Shown: piece after piece, positions 27,738-35,381 of the stretch
How the letters are laid out: each line of letters starts with the position of its first letter
Position numbering within the stretch: position 1 is the first letter of the stretch
Assembly: GCA_944322675.1 (NCBI GenBank)
Contig: CALUPO010000004.1
Span: 62,001 to 126,000, forward strand
Direction: 5' to 3'
Length of the DNA stretch: 64,000 nt
From: Candidatus Gastranaerophilales bacterium
Lineage (GTDB): Bacteria > Cyanobacteriota > Vampirovibrionia > Gastranaerophilales > Gastranaerophilaceae
Position numbers and translations under genes: made by a program
Notes under the pieces: generated by a model
Told to the model about the DNA's origin: nothing
The model's database searches: none
Seen by the model: the letters and a program-made list of their open reading frames with translations, nothing else

Positions 27738-28222
27738 ATCTGTTTAATAATCAAGATATTCGTAATTTATTGTTAATAATATTTACTTATATGGTGATTG
27801 CTAATTTGCCAATAATTCTTATGATAATTCTTACAATAATTTATCTAATCGAAATAGGTAATGGACCACATACATCAGGATTTATGCTTGTTATCGGAAT
27901 TCCATATATGATATCTTTTATAGTAAAACCAGTCATTTTGCCAGTATTAAGTATTTTTATTTGTAGAAATATTCAAAATGTTTATATTAAAAAGTTTTGT
28001 ACAACATTTAAAATGTCGTTTACTATATTTATTATTTTTTCTTTTATAGATATAATATTATTTCTAATATTAAATTATTTTGATTTTTTTCTAGCAGATA
28101 TTCTTTTGTATACAAGCTTACTATCAATTACAAGTTCCTATTTGCCTTTTTATATTGTTTCATTATTTTGTGCATTAAAATATAAATTTTTTAATAACAA
28201 AATAAATAGACAAAACCGATAA
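27734..28222 (+). CDS. Immunity-like membrane protein for toxin B (copy 1)
   Basis: A 162-residue protein with four hydrophobic segments, overlapping the toxin B stop by ATGA, so it is translationally coupled. The first 20 residues (NLFNNQDIRNLLLIIFTYM) are the same as in the other type B immunity protein at 33076, and so is the end (PFYIVS.FCALKYKFFNN), but the middle is strongly different although the toxins are the same. It lacks the WWEVEKWW tail of type A and C immunity proteins. Function is inferred from position and topology. Confidence 0.55.
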   Translation: MNLFNNQDIRNLLLIIFTYMVIANLPIILMIILTIIYLIEIGNGPHTSGFMLVIGIPYMISFIVKPVILPVLSIFICRNIQNVYIKKFCTTFKMSFTIFIIFSFIDIILFLILNYFDFFLADILLYTSLLSITSSYLPFYIVSLFCALKYKFFNNKINRQNR

Positions 28223-28484
28223 AATAGGAATAGAATTGAATCAGGACAAGAACTTGCATTTTTCAATCGGTCATGGAACAATATTGAACCCCTATATAGA
28301 TAAGCAAGGCTATTTTAACGGTGTTTTGTATGATATTTATGATTTTGAGCTTTTACCATATTATTATAAAAATGATTATTATAATTATAGATTAACATTA
28401 GCTAATAATGGAGCTTATGCTCTTCAAAATAGGAAAATGATAGATAAGTACTATTTATTAGTCCCAATAAAATTTAAATTATAA
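28215..28484 (+). pseudogene. 3' fragment of a type A toxin (colicin M-like tail)
   Basis: The frame enters in the middle of the type A toxin at TDKIGIELNQDKN and keeps NLHFSIGHGT, D-I-Y-D-F and a unique tail ending in VPIKFKL. The upstream part has been replaced by the type B cassette; the junction lies in a shared AAAACCGATAAAATAGG stretch at the end of the type B immunity gene. It has no ribosome site of its own. Confidence 0.65.
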
Positions 28485-28491
28485 TAAAAAC

Positions 28492-28534
28492 AAGTCAAGC
28501 CGAATATTTATACAATTTGGCTTGACTTTTTATT
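28492..28534 (+). terminator. Hairpin between toxin A fragment and immunity gene
   Basis: AAGTCAAGCC and GGCTTGACTT form a 10-bp stem followed by TTTTA. The same hairpin follows the type A toxins at 31582 and 33850. Confidence 0.7.
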
Positions 28535-28556
28535 AAACTTCAAATATTATTAATGA

Positions 28557-29179
28557 ATGATATTTATAAAAGACACATTAAGTTTTATATTCCAAGTTTT
28601 GCTTATCATATTTGTTAACTTATTTGTTGCGGATATAACTATATCATATATATATGTTTCATTTATTGCTATTTTAACTAGATATGATACAGTTAGTATA
28701 TTAGGTCTAGATGTAAAATGTGTAGATATTTACATTATTTTACTTATGGTTATAACTATTTTAAAATACATCTCTTTACCAATTTTATACAATATTTTAT
28801 ATAAAATTAGCAAAAATAAAATAATTTTAGGTTTTATACAACTTTTAAAAACAAATTTATTGTTCAAAATATTTATTTTATTTTTAGCATTAGCACCAGG
28901 ATTTTTATTAATTCTAATATATAATCCTGAGATAGATCTTGTTTTATACTTATATATATATATATATATATGGGTCTCTTTGGCAGTTATTTATTTCTGT
29001 TTCTTTGGTGGGAGGTTGAGAAATGGTGGAAGAATGATTGTGACAAATGGTATGGTTCTAAAAGAATTAAAAATACAAAAATATATATAAAAATAAATAA
29101 AATTTTTAATAAAATTATATCTTCAATTTGCAAATTTCTAGAAAAAATTAAAAAAGTGCTAGATAAAAAGGTATTTTGA
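28557..29179 (+). pseudogene. Type A immunity gene, frameshifted at a (TA)10 tract
   Basis: The N-terminal frame (ATG 28557, IFIKDTLSFIFQVLLIIFVNLFVAD) is open as far as the (TA)10 run at 28951-28970. Beyond it, the conserved LFGSYLFLFLWWEVEKWW...KKVF tail continues in a different frame up to TGA at 29177-29179. In the related gene at 33915 the same place has a shorter TA-rich tract and the tail is in frame. Read as it stands, the protein ends in unrelated residues at 29090. Because TA tracts slip easily, the gene may be phase-variable rather than dead. Confidence 0.65.
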
Positions 29180-29967
29180 GTTTTCGTCAAAAACTGTTCC
29201 AACCGACTCAAATGACAACAGCGGCTGCACCTTTGACATTAAACGGCGGGGTGGATAATTATGAACAAATGCTATTAGATTTAGTAAAATTAGATAACTT
29301 GCCACCACCTGAATTTAAGTATAATGAGCCAGAAGATATTTTTTATAGAGAACATCCTAATTTAGCTAAATGGACAGTTAATGCAGGGATGTTTATTGAA
29401 AATTTAAAGTCTCCTGAAAATATTGAAGATGCAAAATCAATGTGGCAGATTGCTTCTTCAAAATTTGATAACAAAGTTATAAATAATTATATGTCTCAAA
29501 ATGGTTCTGTTATTAATAGTATTAATGAAATAAAAGTACCGGAACTTAAACAAGTTGTTCAAAATAAAGTTTTTGAACAAATGGGCATGAAAGATTCAAA
29601 AGGGCTTATCTATCATAATGATAGTAATTTGTCTAAGGAAATAGCAAATTCTAAAGAATTTACAAAATTTATAGCTCATAATAAAGATTATTTGCAAAAA
29701 GGTGGAGTGATTAAAAAAGATTCACTTAAACTTGATTCAACAAATAATTTACATTTATCCTTAAATAATGTTGATATACTTGGGACGCATGTTGATAAAA
29801 ATGGAGATTTAGTCTCGATATGTTTTGATACTTATGATTTTAATAAAAATGACCCAAAACAATTAGTTCGTATTGCATATGCGGCACAATATGGTAAAGT
29901 TATTGAAAATTTTTATAATCTAATAATTATCAAAATTCCTAAAAATCAATGGGAAAAATACAACTAG
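29176..29967 (+). CDS. Orphan toxin cassette 2, type C
   Basis: A 263-residue frame, TTG start overlapping the preceding TGA, again beginning at SFRQKLFQ. The linker is shared up to KYNEP, then a third toxin type follows: HPNLAKWTVNAGMF..., SNLSKEIANSKEFTKFI and a C-terminal NLHLSLNNVDILG...DKNGDLVSICFDTYDFN. The D-T-Y-D-F-N motif is a direct match to the colicin M D-x-Y-D-F-N pattern, and an Arg follows 10 residues later (QLVR). The end IIIKIPKNQW differs from types A and B. It is probably a donor or secondary toxin. Confidence 0.6.
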   Translation: MSFRQKLFQPTQMTTAAAPLTLNGGVDNYEQMLLDLVKLDNLPPPEFKYNEPEDIFYREHPNLAKWTVNAGMFIENLKSPENIEDAKSMWQIASSKFDNKVINNYMSQNGSVINSINEIKVPELKQVVQNKVFEQMGMKDSKGLIYHNDSNLSKEIANSKEFTKFIAHNKDYLQKGGVIKKDSLKLDSTNNLHLSLNNVDILGTHVDKNGDLVSICFDTYDFNKNDPKQLVRIAYAAQYGKVIENFYNLIIIKIPKNQWEKYN

Positions 29968-29990
29968 CTTTATGGCTGGTTGTATTTTTA
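29960..29990 (+). terminator. Hairpin after toxin C
   Basis: ACAACTAGC and GGCTGGTTGT form an imperfect stem followed by ATTTTTA. It overlaps the toxin stop codon and separates toxin from immunity gene. A relative follows the toxin C remnant at 34503. Confidence 0.6.
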
Positions 29991-30014
29991 TATTAATATG
30001 TTAATATCAAGTCT

Positions 30015-30734
30015 ATGAAAAAAATAAATCTCAAAAGATTTTTAATTAACTATTTTAGTATGATTTTAGTAAATTTTTTGTTTGCAGATAGTAATATTAT
30101 AATACTATTAGTAGGAACTTTTTTTTCACTTGTGTTTCCTTTTGTTGCCAATTTACATAAATTTTTAGAGAAATGTCATCATGACTTTAATATTATATAT
30201 GACGAGATTATTTTTACGCATGTTGGAAACTTTTTAATTATACTTATTATTTTAACATTATTACTAAAATTATTAGTTTTACCAATATTTTATAATATGT
30301 TAGAAACAAGAAGTAAAAATGTTAAAATTGTTAAATTTATTAAAAATTTAAAAACTAAATTTAGAATGAAACTTTTGATTTTATTTGTTTCAATAATTCC
30401 GTTTTTAATATTTAATATGTTAACTAAACCTAATGATATATTGTTTAGTTTTTTAGTTCTTTGTATAATATCCGGGCTTTTTGGCAGCTATCTTTTTCTG
30501 TTTTTCTGGTGGGAAGTTGAAAAATGGTGGAAGAATGATTGTGACAAATGGTATGGTTCTAAAAGAATTAAAAACACAAAAATATATTTAGAAATTAATA
30601 AAATATTTAATAAAATTCAAGATTTTAATTATCAAAATTTTCAAAAATGTCAAAAAATTGTTTTTGTTATTTTAACTCCAATTTGCAAATTTCTAGAAAA
30701 AATTAAAAAAGTGCTAGGTAAAAAGGTATTTTGA
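30015..30734 (+). CDS. Type C immunity-like membrane protein
   Basis: A 239-residue protein with four hydrophobic segments. It starts KKINLKRFLINYFSMILVNFLFAD, has the middle LLKLLVLPIFYNMLETRSKNVKIVKFIK and the shared LFGSYLFLFFWWEVEKWW...KKVF tail, with an extra insert (FNYQNFQKCQKIVFVIL) also found in the gene at 34561. It lies directly after toxin C and its stop overlaps the next cassette. The immunity role is inferred. Confidence 0.6.
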   Translation: MKKINLKRFLINYFSMILVNFLFADSNIIILLVGTFFSLVFPFVANLHKFLEKCHHDFNIIYDEIIFTHVGNFLIILIILTLLLKLLVLPIFYNMLETRSKNVKIVKFIKNLKTKFRMKLLILFVSIIPFLIFNMLTKPNDILFSFLVLCIISGLFGSYLFLFFWWEVEKWWKNDCDKWYGSKRIKNTKIYLEINKIFNKIQDFNYQNFQKCQKIVFVILTPICKFLEKIKKVLGKKVF

Positions 30735-31573
30735 GTTTTCGTCAAAAACTCTTCCAACCAACTCAAATGACAGGAGCTGCCGCACCTTTGACATTAAACG
30801 GCGGAGTGGATAATTATGATGAACTTATGCAGCAACAAGACCTGATACTTCTTAAAAATCTATACCCTGATATCATGAGTCAAGTTGATGTTAGTCAATT
30901 GCCAACGACTATTAATAATTACAATCCATTGGATATTGTGAATGATTTGAAGAATGAAGCTTGGCAAAAATTTGCACAACTAAGTTCTTTTGGGTTAAAG
31001 GGTGCAAATAATTATTTAAATAGAAAACGCCCTGAAACACGACTTTTGATGGATTTATCCATCGATAAATTCAAAACAGCAAAAGACAATAGTCAATTTA
31101 TTGTTCTTCAACCTGAAAACAATGCAAAAATTATGCAGCAATACAATTTGAACAGTCCAGGTTTGGCGATTGACCCAAAATGGCATGGTGTTGCATTTGC
31201 AAACGATAGTGATATGAGTAAAAAATTATCAACATCACCACAATTACAAAAACAAGTTAGGTCATCATTTGATTCTAATCAAAATGTATTTAAAACCGAT
31301 AAAATAGGTATAGAGTTAAATCAGGATAAAAACTTGCATTATTCAATCGGGCATGGAACAATATTGAACCCCTATATAGATAATCAGGGTTATTTTAACG
31401 GCGTTTTATATGATATTTATGATTTTGATTTTTTGCCATATAATAAATCTGATTTGTTAAATTGGATTAATAATAACAAAACAGAATTAACAAATAATAT
31501 TGCTTATTATTTGCAAAATAAAAATAAAATAGACAAATATTATGTACTAGTCCCAATAAAATTTAAATTGTAA
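30731..31573 (+). CDS. Orphan toxin cassette 3, type A
   Basis: A 280-residue frame beginning at SFRQKLFQ with TTG. Compared with cassettes 0 and 1 the linker lacks about 30 codons between two copies of an AATTATGA sequence (GGVDNY is joined directly to DELMQQQ). The toxin is type A (LLMDLSIDKFKTAKDN ... NLHYSIGHGT ... D-I-Y-D-F-D) with its own variable 45-residue tail ending VPIKFKL. The toxin body is nearly the same as in the full-length gene at 24173 while the tail and the following immunity gene differ. Confidence 0.6.
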   Translation: MSFRQKLFQPTQMTGAAAPLTLNGGVDNYDELMQQQDLILLKNLYPDIMSQVDVSQLPTTINNYNPLDIVNDLKNEAWQKFAQLSSFGLKGANNYLNRKRPETRLLMDLSIDKFKTAKDNSQFIVLQPENNAKIMQQYNLNSPGLAIDPKWHGVAFANDSDMSKKLSTSPQLQKQVRSSFDSNQNVFKTDKIGIELNQDKNLHYSIGHGTILNPYIDNQGYFNGVLYDIYDFDFLPYNKSDLLNWINNNKTELTNNIAYYLQNKNKIDKYYVLVPIKFKL

Positions 31574-31581
31574 CAATAAAT

Positions 31582-31620
31582 AAGTCAAGCCGAATATCTA
31601 TACAATTTGGCTTGACTTTT
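31582..31620 (+). terminator. Hairpin between toxin A and immunity gene (cassette 3)
   Basis: AAGTCAAGCC / GGCTTGACTT stem with TTTTT, the same element as at 28492 and 33850. Confidence 0.7.
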
Positions 31621-31646
31621 TATAAAAATTTAAATATCATGAAGAA

Positions 31647-32219
31647 ATGAGATTTATAAAAGACACATTAAGTTTTATATCCCAAGTTTTGCTAATTATT
31701 TTTGTTAATTTGTTTGTTGCTGATTTAACTTTTTCAATTTTAATAATGACGTTGTATTATTATGTCAATGACAACTGTGATATTTGTGGAATTTTAAGTG
31801 CAATGTTATTTATTTTAAAATTTATCTCTTTACCTATTTTATATAAAGTATTATATAAAAAAAGCAAAAATAAAATAATTTTAGGGTTTATACATTTATT
31901 GAAAACCAATATATTGTTCAAAATATTTATTTTATTTTTAACATTGATACCTGAAAATTTATTGTTTAATAAAAAGTTTAAACTTTTTGAAATTTTATTA
32001 TATATATATGTTAGTCTCTTCGGCAGTTATCTTTTTCTTTTCCTCTGGTGGGAAGTTGAAAAATGGTGGAAGAATGATTGTGACAAATGGTATGGTTCTA
32101 AAAGAATTAAAAATACAAAAATATATTTAGAAATTAATAAAATATTTAATAAAATTATATCTTCAATTTGCAAATTTCTAGAAAAAATTAAAAAAGTGCT
32201 AGATAAAAAGGTATTTTGA
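31647..32219 (+). CDS. Type A immunity-like membrane protein (cassette 3)
   Basis: A 190-residue protein with four hydrophobic segments. It begins RFIKDTLSFISQVLLIIFVN, as in the genes at 28557 and 33915, has a variable first loop (YYVNDNCDICGILS) and ends with the common LFGSYLFLFLWWEVEKWW...KKVF tail. The variable region is matched by the variable tail of the preceding toxin. The TGA overlaps the TTG of cassette 4. Role inferred. Confidence 0.6.
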   Translation: MRFIKDTLSFISQVLLIIFVNLFVADLTFSILIMTLYYYVNDNCDICGILSAMLFILKFISLPILYKVLYKKSKNKIILGFIHLLKTNILFKIFILFLTLIPENLLFNKKFKLFEILLYIYVSLFGSYLFLFLWWEVEKWWKNDCDKWYGSKRIKNTKIYLEINKIFNKIISSICKFLEKIKKVLDKKVF

Positions 32220-33079
32220 GTTTTCGTCAAAAACTGTTCCAACCGACTCAAATGACAACAGCGGCTGCACCTTTGACATTAAACGGCGGAGTGGATAATT
32301 ATGATGAACTTATGCAGCAACAAGACCTGATTCTTCTTAAAAATCTATACCCCGATATCATGAGTCAGGTTGATGTTAGCCAATTGCCAATGACTATTAA
32401 TAATTACAATCCATTGGATGTTGTGAATGATTTTAAGGATGATATTAATAAAAACATAAACAATTATCTAAAAGATTATAAAAATACAAATTTAAACGAA
32501 AAATTGCAAGGTATTGTTTACGAAAATATTTTTCATCCTTTCTTGCCAATGGCAGCTAATAGTACAAGAAATGGTATGCATAATTTGAATGAAGCTAAAA
32601 TAGATACTAATGCTAAAATTTATGAAAATTTAAATGATGTTGAAGATAAAAAAGTAGTTGATTTTTTGCAAAATACTGTTAAAGTTCCTAAAAATGTTAA
32701 AGGAATAAATTACAATGCAAAATCATATGTTTCCCAAAACCTTGGAAATTCACCTGAAATTAGCAAATTTATAATTGACAACTTTGAAGCATTGGAAAAT
32801 AATAAAATAACTCAGGCTCCTGTTGAGTGGCGGTATAATTCATCTGACAAAAGCAATAGTTTAGACAGATTTTTTGCATTTCAACATGCTACAATAATGA
32901 ATCCAAAAATCGATTCTAATGGTGTATTTACTGCTAAAATCATTGATTACACTGATTTTGAATATCGAAATGGAAAATCTGTAACTAATATTCCAAATAA
33001 TTGGGGTTATAATATGCAACAAAAAGGAAATTATAAAAATTATTTTAATGTAATTGAAATTGAAAGGAAATTAAGATGA
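32216..33079 (+). CDS. Orphan toxin cassette 4, type B
   Basis: A 287-residue frame starting at SFRQKLFQ with the shortened linker seen in cassette 3. The type B toxin part reads the same as that of cassette 1 except for one Leu to Phe change (ENIL to ENIF). Such identity next to divergent immunity genes points to recent duplication or gene conversion of the toxin part alone. The stop overlaps the next ATG. Confidence 0.6.
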   Translation: MSFRQKLFQPTQMTTAAAPLTLNGGVDNYDELMQQQDLILLKNLYPDIMSQVDVSQLPMTINNYNPLDVVNDFKDDINKNINNYLKDYKNTNLNEKLQGIVYENIFHPFLPMAANSTRNGMHNLNEAKIDTNAKIYENLNDVEDKKVVDFLQNTVKVPKNVKGINYNAKSYVSQNLGNSPEISKFIIDNFEALENNKITQAPVEWRYNSSDKSNSLDRFFAFQHATIMNPKIDSNGVFTAKIIDYTDFEYRNGKSVTNIPNNWGYNMQQKGNYKNYFNVIEIERKLR

Positions 33080-33576
33080 ATCTATTTAATAATCAAGATA
33101 TTCGTAATTTATTGTTAATAATATTTACTTATATGGCAATTGCTTCTATACCTTTATTATTAACTATCTGTTTAATATTAATTTATATGATTGAAGTAGA
33201 TGGTGAATATCTTAATTCAGGACTTATTCTTGTATTATTTTTACCATGTATAATTGCTTATATTTTTAAGATACTAATTTTACCAATAACAAGTTTTATT
33301 ATATATAAAAAAAGTTTCAATCCTTATGTAAAATATATGTTTCAAACTTTTAAAATACCATTTTTATTATTAATTAGTGTAGTAATTTTAGATACATCTG
33401 TTTGTTTTAGCATGTCTTGTTTAATTAATGCTGATGACTATAAATATATCAAATATTGCATTTATCTACCGCTTTTTTCCTTTTTAAGTTTTTATTTGCC
33501 TTTTTATATTGTTTCATTTTTTTGTGCATTAAAATATAAATTTTTTAATAATAAAATAAATAGACAAAACCGATAA
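33076..33576 (+). CDS. Immunity-like membrane protein for toxin B (copy 2)
   Basis: A 166-residue protein with four hydrophobic segments, translationally coupled to toxin B by an ATGA overlap. The first 20 and last 30 residues match the gene at 27734, the middle does not, although both are paired with practically the same toxin. Role inferred from position and topology. Confidence 0.55.
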   Translation: MNLFNNQDIRNLLLIIFTYMAIASIPLLLTICLILIYMIEVDGEYLNSGLILVLFLPCIIAYIFKILILPITSFIIYKKSFNPYVKYMFQTFKIPFLLLISVVILDTSVCFSMSCLINADDYKYIKYCIYLPLFSFLSFYLPFYIVSFFCALKYKFFNNKINRQNR

Positions 33577-33844
33577 AATAGGTATAGAATTGAATCAGGA
33601 CAAGAACTTGCATTTTTCAATTGGTCATGGAACGATATTAAACCCGTATGTAGACAATCAAGGCTATTTTAATGGTGTTTTATATGATATTTATGATTTT
33701 GATTTAATAGATTTTGATTTTTCTGATTGGGAAAATATTAAAAATAGTAAAACTACCGCAATAAATAATATAGCGTATGGCTTGCAAAAAGCAAACCATA
33801 TAGATAAATACTATGTATTAGTCCCGATAAAATTTAAGTTATAA
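33569..33844 (+). pseudogene. 3' fragment of a type A toxin (cassette 4b)
   Basis: As at 28215, only the end of a type A toxin remains, from TDKIGIELNQDKN through NLHFSIGHGT and D-I-Y-D-F-D to VPIKFKL. The junction with the type B immunity gene is the same as in the earlier copy, so the fused B-A unit was made once and then duplicated. Its variable tail (LIDFDFSDWENIKNSKTT) is again different. Confidence 0.65.
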
Positions 33845-33849
33845 TAAAC

Positions 33850-33890
33850 AAGTCAAGCCGAATATTTATATAATTTGGCTTGACTTTTTA
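33850..33890 (+). terminator. Hairpin between toxin A fragment and immunity gene (cassette 4b)
   Basis: AAGTCAAGCC / GGCTTGACTT stem and a TTTTTA run, third copy of this element. Confidence 0.7.
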
Positions 33891-33914
33891 TGAAAATTTA
33901 AATATTATGATGAA

Positions 33915-34451
33915 ATGAGATTTATAAAAGACACATTAAGTTTTATATTCCAAGTTTTGCTAATTATTTTTGTTAATTTGTTTGTTGCAGGTTTCATATC
34001 ATTTATAATATTAGCATTGTGTATGTATGCCAATGAAGATAGTAACATTTGTCAATATTTAGATTTAGTGTATCCTATTTTAAAGTTCACCTCTTTACCA
34101 ATTTTGTACAATACTTTAAATAAAATTAGCAAAAATAAAATAATTTTAGGATTTATAAATTTATTGAAAACCAATATATTATTTAAAATATTTATTTTAT
34201 TTTTAACATTAATACCAGAATATTTATTTTTTATTTCTAACTCAAAGGCTACCAATATTTTTGCATATGTATATGTATATATATATATTGGTCTCTTCGG
34301 CAGTTATGTATTTCTGTTTCTTTGGTGGGAAGTTGAGAAATGGTGGAGGAGAGAAAAAGATAAAGGAAATAAGTATGTTTGTGCTGTTTGTGAGTGGTGT
34401 GTGAAGGCTCAAAACAATGTTGTAGCTTTGCTGAATAGGAAAGTGTTTTAA
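33915..34451 (+). CDS. Type A immunity-like membrane protein (cassette 4b)
   Basis: A 178-residue protein with four hydrophobic segments, starting RFIKDTLSFIFQVLLIIFVN. The GLFGSYVFLFLWWEVEKWW block is kept, but the remainder is replaced by RREKDKGNKYVCAVCEWCV...NRKVF, which contains CAVC and a further Cys. Only the very end, KVF, matches the usual tail. This looks like a recombinant end. The gene is not followed by a new SFRQ cassette. Confidence 0.55.
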   Translation: MRFIKDTLSFIFQVLLIIFVNLFVAGFISFIILALCMYANEDSNICQYLDLVYPILKFTSLPILYNTLNKISKNKIILGFINLLKTNILFKIFILFLTLIPEYLFFISNSKATNIFAYVYVYIYIGLFGSYVFLFLWWEVEKWWRREKDKGNKYVCAVCEWCVKAQNNVVALLNRKVF

Positions 34452-34510
34452 TTTTTATAATAAATTTAATCATTATCAAAATTCCTAAAAATCAATGGGA
34501 AAAATACAAC
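34452..34510 (+). pseudogene. Last codons of a type C toxin
   Basis: Only the final stretch of toxin C survives (ATTATCAAAATTCC... encoding IIKIPKNQWEKYN), joined to the end of the preceding immunity gene. It is followed by the toxin C type hairpin (34503-34538) and the matching type C immunity gene, so the toxin was deleted and the immunity retained. Confidence 0.6.
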
Positions 34511-34560
34511 CGGCCATAAAGCTGGTTGTATTTTTTTATTAATATGTTAATATTTAATCC

Positions 34561-35280
34561 ATGAAAAAAATAAATTCCAAAAAATTTTTAATTAACTATT
34601 TTAATATTATTTTAATAAATTTCTTTTTTGCAGATGTTTGTGTAGTTACATTCATATGGGGAATATTACTTTATTTACTAGATTCCTATCTTGAATTACC
34701 ATATAGTGATAATATGACTGAATACGCAATAAAATATAATAATGAATTAGCAAGTTTTTTTTGGATTTTATTCATTATTATCGCTATAATGTTTTGTTTT
34801 TTGAAATTATTAGTTTTACCAATATTTTATAATATGTTGGAAACAAAAAGTAAAAATGTTAAAATTGTTAAATTTATTAAAAATGTAAAACATAAATGGG
34901 TAATGAAATTATTTGTTTTATTTATATCAATAATGCCTTTTTTATTATGGAAGATATTAAATGATTCTTTATTAAGCAAAGAAATTTGGTATTGCTTTGT
35001 CTTTTTCTGTATAATTTTGGGTCTCTTCGGCAGTTATTTATTTCTGTTTCTTTGGTGGGAGGTTGAAAAATGGTGGAAGAATGATTGTGATAAATGGTAT
35101 GGTTCTAAAAGAATTAAAAATACAAAATTATATTTAGAAATTAATAAAATATTTAATAAAATTCAAGATTTTAATTATCAAAATTTTCAAAAATGTCAAA
35201 AAATTGTTTTTGTTATTTTAACACCAATTTACAAATTTCTGGAAAAAATTAAAAAAGTGCTAGATAAAAAGGTGTTTTAA
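34561..35280 (+). CDS. Type C immunity-like membrane protein (array 1 end)
   Basis: A 239-residue protein with four hydrophobic segments, close to the gene at 30015: KKINSKKFLINYFNIILINFFFAD start, LLVLPIFYNMLETKSKNVKIVKFIK, LFGSYLFLFLWWEVEKWW and the same FNYQNFQKCQKIVFVIL insert. The first extracytoplasmic loop differs (LLDSYLELPYSDNMTEY). It closes array 1: after its TAA no new cassette starts. It has lost its toxin. Confidence 0.6.
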   Translation: MKKINSKKFLINYFNIILINFFFADVCVVTFIWGILLYLLDSYLELPYSDNMTEYAIKYNNELASFFWILFIIIAIMFCFLKLLVLPIFYNMLETKSKNVKIVKFIKNVKHKWVMKLFVLFISIMPFLLWKILNDSLLSKEIWYCFVFFCIILGLFGSYLFLFLWWEVEKWWKNDCDKWYGSKRIKNTKLYLEINKIFNKIQDFNYQNFQKCQKIVFVILTPIYKFLEKIKKVLDKKVF

Positions 35281-35308
35281 ATATACACTTTTTATAAATA
35301 TTTATTAG

Positions 35309-35344
35309 TATCACTTTTATAACTTAAAAGTGATATTTTTTTGC
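35309..35344 (+). terminator. Terminator closing array 1
   Basis: TATCACTTTT and AAAAGTGATA form a perfect 10-bp stem around ATAACTT, followed by TTTTTTT. Confidence 0.75.
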
Positions 35345-35381
35345 AAATTGTAATAGTTATTAAAAGAAAGAGGTAAAATTT

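Noticed and set aside
25940-33844. Diversity-generating retroelement behind the hypervariable toxin tips
   Set aside because: No reverse transcriptase gene and no template-repeat pair with adenine-specific changes were seen; the variants differ by whole segments.
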